A DNA stretch of 5,217 nt, taken from the NCBI GenBank assembly GCA_011055475.1, contig DSDH01000367.1:1-5217 (forward strand). The letters run 5' to 3'. A program made the translations under genes and the position numbers. Origin of the DNA: Phycisphaerales bacterium (lineage in GTDB: Bacteria > Planctomycetota > Phycisphaerae > Sedimentisphaerales > Anaerohalosphaeraceae). The notes beneath the pieces are model-generated. The model searched no databases. It was given only the letters and a program-made list of their open reading frames with translations, and was not told the origin of the DNA. The first letter of the stretch is position 1; every line of letters begins with the position of its first letter. Below are positions 1-5,217 of the stretch, piece after piece.

Positions 1-2454
1 ACCCCCGTTTACCTGCTTGTCCTGGCCCTGACCGTCTACCGCAACGTGCGATATATCTGGCTCATCGTGCCGATTACGGTCCTTTGGGCCAACGTCCACG
101 GCGGGTATCTGTACGTGTTCGTGATGCTCGTGCCGTTCGTGGGCCTGCACGCCTTGGGCCTCCTGCTGCCCGCCGACCGCGTGGTGCGGATCGGCAGGGC
201 CCGCGACCTGATCGAGATCGTCGCGGCCGGAGCCGTGGCGTTTGTGGCGATGGTCGTGTTCAACCCGTTCCACTTCACGAACCTGACCCATACGTTTGAG
301 ATCAGCGTCAGCAAGCACGCCGAATCCTGGCGCACGGTCAACGAGTGGCACCCCGCCTTCGAATGGTCCAATCCGGTGGGCGAGAGCTTCCCGTTCCTGG
401 TGTTCTTCATGCTGGGCATCGTGGCGATCGTCGCATGGCTGGGGGCCCGGGCGTTCCGGCCGCTGCCGTCGGATGCGCCCATCCGGCGGATCAAGGCGCG
501 GGAGGCGCTTTTCAGCGCGGGTTCGCCGGTGTACGCCACGATACTCATTATCGCCGCGTGCCTGGCGGTGTACATGTGGTTTTCGGTGATCGACACCCGT
601 GCGGCCAACATCTGTCTGGCGGCGGTGTTCGTGCTGTTGCTGGTGATGACCGCGTTCTGGAGCGTGCATTTCATCTACTTCGCCGCCCTGCTGGTGCTGA
701 TCGTCCTGGCGTTTTCCGATGCGAGGCAGGCCTACAGCGGGCGATACATCTACCCGTTCCTCATGATCCCCACCTACGTGGCGATCCGGGCGATGGCCCC
801 GCTGTTCCCCCGGCGGTCGCCCTACCGCCCGCTCGATCTGGCGATCGTCGCGGCGACGGCGGCGGTCACGCTGGTGGCCATGCTGGCCATGTTCGATCCC
901 TTTGGAGCGGGCGGCTTCGGCAAGGCCCTGACGGGCCTGGCCCATCCGCAACGGCCCTGGCAGCCGGCCTTCGAGTTTCAGGGCGGCAGCACGCGTCACT
1001 TCAACTACCCGCACTACTTCACCGTGCTCTACGGCCTGAATCTCCTGGCCGCCGCCGGCTTTTTGCTCTATCCATACGCCAAGCAATGGCTTAGCCAACG
1101 CTTCGGCCAGGCTGGCCAGGCAAGCCCCCAAGAAACCGCATACGCATGGCCGCGCGTCGATTTGCCCATGCTCGCCATTGCCGCCCTGACCGTCTACATG
1201 GCTCTCAAGTCCCGTCGGTTCATCCCCATCGCCGCGGCGGCCGCGGCCCCGGTTTTGGCGCTGCTTGTCGAACAGGCCCTGAAGATGCTTCTCGCCCGAT
1301 GGCGATACGCCCGTGATCGACGTTTGTCGATTCCCGTGCTCTCCGCGCCCCTGCGCCGGGCCCTGATCGCCGTCGCCGCGGTCGTCACGCTTGTCGCCGC
1401 GGTCACTTGGGGCGGCAAGTACAAGCGTATCTACCTTGACCCCTGGCCCGCCGACGCCCAGCGGGATTCGGTTTTTATGCGGATGACGGCCTCCAACGTC
1501 AAGCCCTTCGACGCCTGCACCTTCATTCGTGAGAACCAACTTGCCGGGCGGGTCTTCAACTACTGGACCGAGGGCGGAGCCATCGCGTGGGGCCAGACCC
1601 CCGACCCGGAGACCGGAAAGACGCCGTTGCAGGTGTTCATGGATGGCCGCGCCCAGGCCGCCTACAATCACGACAAGTTCGAGCTCTGGCGGCATATCAA
1701 GGGCGGCGGCGATCCCGTCCGTCAGTTCGCCAACCAGCCGGGCAAGGTGGTCCAGGGAAGTTACCTTAATCTGACGCTCGACGACTACCGGCAGATCGGC
1801 GAATGGATCGACGCCACGCTCAAGGAGCGTGACGTCTGGGTCGTCCTCATGCCCGTCACGGAGGTGCCCTACCCCGGCGTCGGCGTCGAGGAGATCAACC
1901 CGGAATCGAAATTCTACTTCGTCAAGGGTCTGCAGATGGTCGGCAACTGGGCCACCGCCTATATGGACGACCATCAGCATCTGCTGGTGGACGTCGAGAC
2001 ACCGCAAGGCAAGGCCCTGATGGACAACGTCTTGCGGGACCAGGCCACGTTCCCCGATGCCTACAGCCGCCACCTGACGCTGGCCAACGCGCTGCTTCGA
2101 TTCAGCCAGCCGGACGTCGCCCAGCGGGGCTTCGAGCACGCCAAGCAGGCCTTCGCATTGCACGCGACGCAGGCCTCGGCGATGAAGCTGGCCTATGAGG
2201 CCACCCGACACCCGACGCTGGTCAAGCCGGCCGCGGCGGTCTTGCAGGAGTATCTCGACGACTTCCTCGAGCATCACGCCCAGTATGCCCGCGAAGCCGG
2301 ATACGCGCCGCGACTGCTGGCGGCCCTGATCGCCGCCCGGCGGCTCGCGACGCTCCATGCCCGGTCCGATCCCGAACGGGCCCGCCGCTACGGTCAATTC
2401 GAGCGGGAGTATCGGACCGTGCCGCGAGAGCTGGCGTTGCAGGCCAAGTGGTGA
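1..2454 (+). CDS. Large polytopic membrane protein, GT-C-type glycosyltransferase-like (5' partial)
   Basis: The frame is open from base 1, so the gene begins upstream; the GTG at 46 is most likely an internal Val codon. The visible part is 817 residues (numbered from base 1). Residues about 5-470 hold some 11-13 hydrophobic segments. Within them are W29-x-N-x-H33-G-G, an NPF at 88-90, an NEWHP at 114-118 and an SRRFIP at 404-409. A soluble part follows, with GRVFNYWTEGG from residue 516 and VFMDGR from residue 545. The last 130 or so residues are Ala/Leu/Arg-rich and look helical, perhaps TPR-like. I associate this motif order with large uncharacterised membrane proteins that resemble GT-C glycosyltransferases, which use lipid-linked sugars outside the membrane. 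The N-terminal region, where a GT-C acidic catalytic motif would sit, is outside the window, so activity cannot be judged. The next gene encodes a candidate lipid-sugar donor synthase, which fits. An uncharacterised membrane protein of another role is the alternative. Confidence 0.8.
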   Translation, partial: TPVYLLVLALTVYRNVRYIWLIVPITVLWANVHGGYLYVFVMLVPFVGLHALGLLLPADRVVRIGRARDLIEIVAAGAVAFVAMVVFNPFHFTNLTHTFEISVSKHAESWRTVNEWHPAFEWSNPVGESFPFLVFFMLGIVAIVAWLGARAFRPLPSDAPIRRIKAREALFSAGSPVYATILIIAACLAVYMWFSVIDTRAANICLAAVFVLLLVMTAFWSVHFIYFAALLVLIVLAFSDARQAYSGRYIYPFLMIPTYVAIRAMAPLFPRRSPYRPLDLAIVAATAAVTLVAMLAMFDPFGAGGFGKALTGLAHPQRPWQPAFEFQGGSTRHFNYPHYFTVLYGLNLLAAAGFLLYPYAKQWLSQRFGQAGQASPQETAYAWPRVDLPMLAIAALTVYMALKSRRFIPIAAAAAAPVLALLVEQALKMLLARWRYARDRRLSIPVLSAPLRRALIAVAAVVTLVAAVTWGGKYKRIYLDPWPADAQRDSVFMRMTASNVKPFDACTFIRENQLAGRVFNYWTEGGAIAWGQTPDPETGKTPLQVFMDGRAQAAYNHDKFELWRHIKGGGDPVRQFANQPGKVVQGSYLNLTLDDYRQIGEWIDATLKERDVWVVLMPVTEVPYPGVGVEEINPESKFYFVKGLQMVGNWATAYMDDHQHLLVDVETPQGKALMDNVLRDQATFPDAYSRHLTLANALLRFSQPDVAQRGFEHAKQAFALHATQASAMKLAYEATRHPTLVKPAAAVLQEYLDDFLEHHAQYAREAGYAPRLLAALIAARRLATLHARSDPERARRYGQFEREYRTVPRELALQAKW

Positions 2455-2458
2455 GACC

Positions 2459-3202
2459 ATGGAGACGCCGACACACAATGACAGCGATTCATCGGGACCG
2501 ACCGGGCCCTCGATCAGCGTCTTCTTTCCGTGCCACAACGAGCAGGACACCGTTGAGCCGCTGATTCAAAAGACGCATGCCTTCCTGGCCGGACTGGCCG
2601 ACGATTTCGAGATCATCGTCGTCGACGACGGCAGCACCGATCAGACCGGCCCCATCGCCGACCGCCTGGCCGCTGAGATCCCCCAGGTCCGCGTGATCCA
2701 TCACCCAACCAACCAGGGATACGGAGCCGCCCTGCAGTCGGGCTTCCGCAACGCCCGAAAGGACCTGGTCTTCTATACGGACGGCGATGCCCAGTTCGAC
2801 ATCACCGAATTGGCCGATATCCTGCCCTTGGCCGAAGAGTACGACGTAGTCACCTGCTATCGGCTGAACCGCCAGGAAGGCCGGATCCGACGCCTCAACG
2901 CGTGGGGGTGGAGCCTGGCGGTCCGCCTGCTTCTGGGGCTCAAGCTCCGCGACATCGACTGTGCCTTCAAGCTGTACCACCGCCGGGTCATCGACCGGAT
3001 CGAGATGAAGAGCACCGGCGCCCTGATCGACGCCGAGATGCTCGCCCGGGCCCAACGACAGGGCTTTTCCCTGGTTCAGCACGGGGTGCGTCACTATCCG
3101 CGCCACGGCGGCCACCCATCGGGCGCTCGCCTGTCGGTGATTCTCCGGGCGTTTTGCGAATTGTTCCGCTTGCGTAAGGATATCCTGGGCCGAGGCAACT
3201 GA
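2459..3202 (+). CDS. Family 2 glycosyltransferase, polyprenyl-/dolichyl-phosphate sugar synthase-like
   Basis: This 247-residue protein has a GT-A fold signature. It shows PCHNE at 24-28, VVDDGSTD at 54-61 (nucleotide binding), NQGYGAALQSGF at 85-96, and YTDGDAQFD at 106-114 with the metal-binding D108-x-D110. DIDCAFKLY at 165-173 and DAE at 191-193 follow, then a basic YPRHGG stretch at 213-218. The DCxFK block and overall order are typical of the DPM1/DPG synthase-like branch, which transfers a sugar from an NDP-sugar to a polyprenyl phosphate on the cytoplasmic face. The sugar cannot be told from sequence. Unlike many relatives, it has no C-terminal membrane segments. I chose the ATG at 2459 because it lies 4 bases after the upstream stop; the frame is open further upstream but only inside the previous gene. 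A GGTGAG lies 3 bases before the ATG, a weak and close ribosome site. The first 17 residues form a Ser/Thr/Pro/Asp-rich leader outside the conserved domain. Confidence 0.9.
   Translation: METPTHNDSDSSGPTGPSISVFFPCHNEQDTVEPLIQKTHAFLAGLADDFEIIVVDDGSTDQTGPIADRLAAEIPQVRVIHHPTNQGYGAALQSGFRNARKDLVFYTDGDAQFDITELADILPLAEEYDVVTCYRLNRQEGRIRRLNAWGWSLAVRLLLGLKLRDIDCAFKLYHRRVIDRIEMKSTGALIDAEMLARAQRQGFSLVQHGVRHYPRHGGHPSGARLSVILRAFCELFRLRKDILGRGN
3192..3195 (+). promoter_or_regulatory. Ribosome binding site of alr
   Basis: GAGG lies 6 bases before the ATG at 3202, inside the last codons of the glycosyltransferase gene. It supports the 3202 start over the in-frame ATG at 3226, which has no purine-rich site at a suitable distance. 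Together with the TGATG stop/start overlap it suggests translational coupling. Confidence 0.55.
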
Positions 3203-4353
3203 TGCGCGTCTACCTTGCTGAAACCATGATCCGGCCCGACTTGCAGGCCCATCTGTTCTCCGAGGCCCTGCTGCACAACGTCCGTGCCCTGAAGGGTCTG
3301 TGCCGACCGGGGACGAAGTTCTGCGCGGTCGTCAAGGCCAACGCCTACGGACACGGCCTGGCCGAGGTCGTGAATATCCTCCGACACGCCGAGGTGGACT
3401 TCTTCGCCGTGGCCAGCATCTACGAGGCCATTCACATCGCCGCCATCGTTCGCGAGATTCCCATCCTGATCCTTGAGCCCATCTATCCGGCACAGGCGCC
3501 CGATCAGGTCGTCGCCGCGGCCCGGAACGGCTTTCACGGCGTGGTGACGACCGTCGAGGCCGTGGATTTCATCGAATCCGTCCTGTCACGCGGAGACGAT
3601 CTGCTGCGGGTTCACGTCAATGTCGAGTCCGGCATGGGTCGCTGCGGGGCCGACCCGGAGGTTGCCCAGCACCTGATCGAGCGGATCGACAAGAGCACGC
3701 ATACCCTGCTGGCCGGGGTCTTCACGCACTTTGCCACGGCGGACGAAGAGGACCTGTCGTATGCTCACAACCAGCTCGACCGGTTCCGGCGTTTTCTGAC
3801 GGCTCACGACCTCGACCGCCGCGAGGGGATCCTGCGACACGCGGCCAACAGTGCCGCCACGATCAAGCTGCCCGATGCCCATTTCGACATGGTCCGCTGC
3901 GGGATCAGTCTTTACGGCTACTACTCCCGCCGGATGGCCGACCCGCCGGTCCGTTTGGAACCGGTCATGCGGCTCGAGGCCCCGATCGTCCAGCTCAAGC
4001 GTATTCCCGCGGGTCATCCGGTCAGCTACGGATGCAGCTTCGTGCCCCAACGCGACACGCTCACCGCCATGGTGAGCCTCGGCTATGCCGACGGCTACCG
4101 GCGATGCTTCTCCAACCGGGCGTGTATGCGTCTCGGCTCGCATTGGGCCCCCGTCGTGGGACGCGTCTGCATGGATCAGGTGCTCCTCGACGTGACCGAT
4201 GTCCCCGATGTCAAGGTTGGGCAACACGTTACGGTGATCGACAACGATCACGACTCGGCCTGCGGCGTCTACGCCCTGGCCGACCTGGCCGATACGATCT
4301 GTTATGAAATCCTCACGTGCGTACACGCGCACGTCAACCGTGTGGTACACTGA
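3202..4353 (+). CDS. alr: Alanine racemase (PLP-dependent)
   Basis: This 383-residue protein interconverts L- and D-alanine in the cytoplasm, supplying D-Ala for peptidoglycan; the length is normal for the family. The N-terminal barrel has VVKANAYGHG with K45 as the PLP-binding lysine and Y49. GMGR ends at R147, THFATADE contains H176, AANSAA contains N216 and S217, and MVRCG contains R232. The C-terminal beta domain has VSYG with Y276, the second catalytic base, then GYADGY at 294-299, VCMDQ at 322-326 and a CYE with Y368. All match the Geobacillus enzyme by recalled alignment. Two departures stand out. N140 occupies the position of the carbamylated Lys (K129 there), and the usual EIDLxAxxHN start of the barrel reads QAHLFSEALLHN. 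The start at 3202 shares one base with the upstream stop (TGATG) and has a GAGG site; Met9 at 3226 is a weaker alternative. A housekeeping Alr is the most likely role, and a broad-specificity amino-acid racemase is possible. Confidence 0.95.
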   Translation: MRVYLAETMIRPDLQAHLFSEALLHNVRALKGLCRPGTKFCAVVKANAYGHGLAEVVNILRHAEVDFFAVASIYEAIHIAAIVREIPILILEPIYPAQAPDQVVAAARNGFHGVVTTVEAVDFIESVLSRGDDLLRVHVNVESGMGRCGADPEVAQHLIERIDKSTHTLLAGVFTHFATADEEDLSYAHNQLDRFRRFLTAHDLDRREGILRHAANSAATIKLPDAHFDMVRCGISLYGYYSRRMADPPVRLEPVMRLEAPIVQLKRIPAGHPVSYGCSFVPQRDTLTAMVSLGYADGYRRCFSNRACMRLGSHWAPVVGRVCMDQVLLDVTDVPDVKVGQHVTVIDNDHDSACGVYALADLADTICYEILTCVHAHVNRVVH

Positions 4354-4360
4354 TCCGGCC

Positions 4361-5217
4361 ATGAACGTGCACGGCCCACAACCCGATACCCCGTCATCAA
4401 CCGGGGCCCTGGAACCGGCGGCGGATACCTGTCGGCTTTTCATCTATGGCTCGCTGCGCGATCCGTCGATCCTGCGGTCGGTGTGCGGATTCGCCTTCAC
4501 GCTCAAACCCTCTCACGCCGCGGGGACGACCCTGCGAGCGGAGCTGGCCCTGTTGCCGGGCTACCGTCGCGTCAGCCCGGACAACGTCTACTGGTACGCC
4601 GTTGAGGACCCCCAGGGCAAGATCGAGGGCCTGGTCATTCACGATCTGCCCGTCCGGGCCCTCAAGGAGATCGATCGCTACGAAGGCCAGTACTACGACC
4701 GACAGACGGTGACGGTCAACACCGCCGACGGCCCCGTCGAGGCGCAGGCGTATCTGGCCCAGGCCAAGGTCATGCGCCGGCGTTTCGGCGACCGCTTCCA
4801 CGTCAACCTCATTCACGAACTGTGGCTGCGCAAACGCATCGAGGCGTTCTTCAAGGAGCGCACGCGACCCGGTGAGACCTCGCTGGACGCCGACCTCGAA
4901 CGCCGCGCCCGCCGCACGCTGATGGGCACCACCGAGCGGGACCTCATCGTCAGCACGCTCGGCGCCGGGGCGGTCAGTGATTACTACCTGGCCCATGAAC
5001 TGGACCGCCCGTATCCCAGCATCCGTCACCTCGTCGACGAGCCGGGGGTGCGGCCCTTCACCCGCAATTATCTGACCCTCGTTCTCAAACACGTGCTCCT
5101 CAACGAAATCGAAGGGCACATGTACCAGCAGCACCGCTTCGAGATCGAGCGGCTCGGTCCGTCGCCGCGATTCTTCCGCCGGACGATCGGCGTGCTGGCG
5201 GCGCTGCGCATCCTCAA
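4361..5217 (+). CDS. Gamma-glutamylcyclotransferase/AIG2-like protein with unknown C-terminal region (3' partial)
   Basis: The frame runs from the ATG at 4361, 7 bases after the alr stop, to the window end without a stop: 285 complete codons. Residues about 25-135 look like an AIG2/GGCT-like beta-barrel domain. RLFIYGSL at 25-32 is the family's substrate-loop motif, IEGLVI at 88-93 is a core strand, and DRYEGQYYDR at 105-114 carries E108 at the position of the catalytic Glu. Family members cyclise gamma-glutamyl groups to 5-oxoproline, from gamma-glutamyl amino acids or gamma-glutamyl amines; the substrate here is unknown. Residues about 136-285 form a charged, apparently helical region that I do not recognise, far beyond the roughly 110-150 residues of stand-alone relatives. 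The first 24 residues are a Pro/Ser/Thr-rich leader. I see no good ribosome site, so coupling to alr translation is likely. A GTG at 4367 is another possible start. The domain call is fairly sure; the overall function is not. Confidence 0.78.
   Translation, partial: MNVHGPQPDTPSSTGALEPAADTCRLFIYGSLRDPSILRSVCGFAFTLKPSHAAGTTLRAELALLPGYRRVSPDNVYWYAVEDPQGKIEGLVIHDLPVRALKEIDRYEGQYYDRQTVTVNTADGPVEAQAYLAQAKVMRRRFGDRFHVNLIHELWLRKRIEAFFKERTRPGETSLDADLERRARRTLMGTTERDLIVSTLGAGAVSDYYLAHELDRPYPSIRHLVDEPGVRPFTRNYLTLVLKHVLLNEIEGHMYQQHRFEIERLGPSPRFFRRTIGVLAALRIL

Noticed and set aside
46..48. GTG at 46 as the start of the membrane protein
   Set aside because: The frame is open and hydrophobic back to base 1 (TPVYLLVLALTVYRN), and the protein family has a longer N-terminal part. 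The codon is read as an internal Val.
345..1094. A 249-codon plus-strand frame inside the membrane protein gene
   Set aside because: It is a +3 frame shadow with Gly/Arg/Pro-rich composition, while the frame-1 product has well-formed membrane segments and family motifs.
2489..3115. A 208-codon minus-strand open frame
   Set aside because: It is antisense to the GT2 gene, which carries unmistakable glycosyltransferase motifs.
4354..4360. A terminator or promoter between alr and the last gene
   Set aside because: The gap is only 7 bases, with no T-run after the nearby inverted repeats and no recognisable -35/-10 pair.
3586..4443. A 285-codon open frame on the minus strand, opposite alr
   Set aside because: It lies antisense to a clear alanine racemase and gives a low-complexity Val/Gly/Asp/Arg/His-rich product with no recognisable motif. 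Long antisense frames are common in GC-rich genes with strong third-position bias.
4397..5134. A 245-codon minus-strand open frame
   Set aside because: It is opposite the cyclotransferase-like gene, whose plus-strand frame has clear motifs (YGSL, YEGQYY) and continues to the window end. The minus-strand product shows no family features.

Overview
The window is GC-rich and gene-dense, and it reads entirely in one direction. Four plus-strand genes fill it almost end to end, separated by a 4-base gap, a 1-base overlap and a 7-base gap. The first gene is cut at its 5' end by the window edge and the fourth at its 3' end. I see no RNA gene, mobile element, CRISPR array or convincing terminator. The gene style suggests an environmental bacterium, perhaps Planctomycetes (Phycisphaerae-like) or another uncultured high-GC lineage. 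The clue is a large multi-TM protein with W-x-N-x-H-G-G and GRVFN...GG motifs, a type I associate with such genomes. This placement is inference and cannot be settled here.

Layout: (1) bases 1-2454, the C-terminal 817 residues of a large polytopic membrane protein that looks like a GT-C-type glycosyltransferase/mannosyltransferase-like protein, with a soluble domain and a helical tail after the membrane part; (2) 2459-3202, a compact family 2 glycosyltransferase of the dolichol-/polyprenyl-phosphate sugar synthase type; (3) 3202-4353, a full-length PLP-dependent alanine racemase (Alr) with nearly all catalytic residues present, but Asn where the Bacillus-type enzyme has a carbamylated Lys; (4) 4361 to the window end, a gamma-glutamylcyclotransferase/AIG2-like domain joined to a C-terminal region I do not recognise.

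How they may work together: the GT2 enzyme would load a sugar onto a polyprenyl phosphate at the cytoplasmic face. A GT-C-type membrane protein is the kind of enzyme that uses such a lipid-linked donor on the outer face. Alr supplies D-alanine for peptidoglycan. The fourth gene may act on gamma-glutamyl amine or peptide linkages. The cluster therefore has a cell-envelope flavour. The tight spacing makes co-transcription and translational coupling likely, but a single shared pathway is inference. The most noteworthy items are the unknown domain fused to the cyclotransferase-like domain and the Alr active-site substitution.
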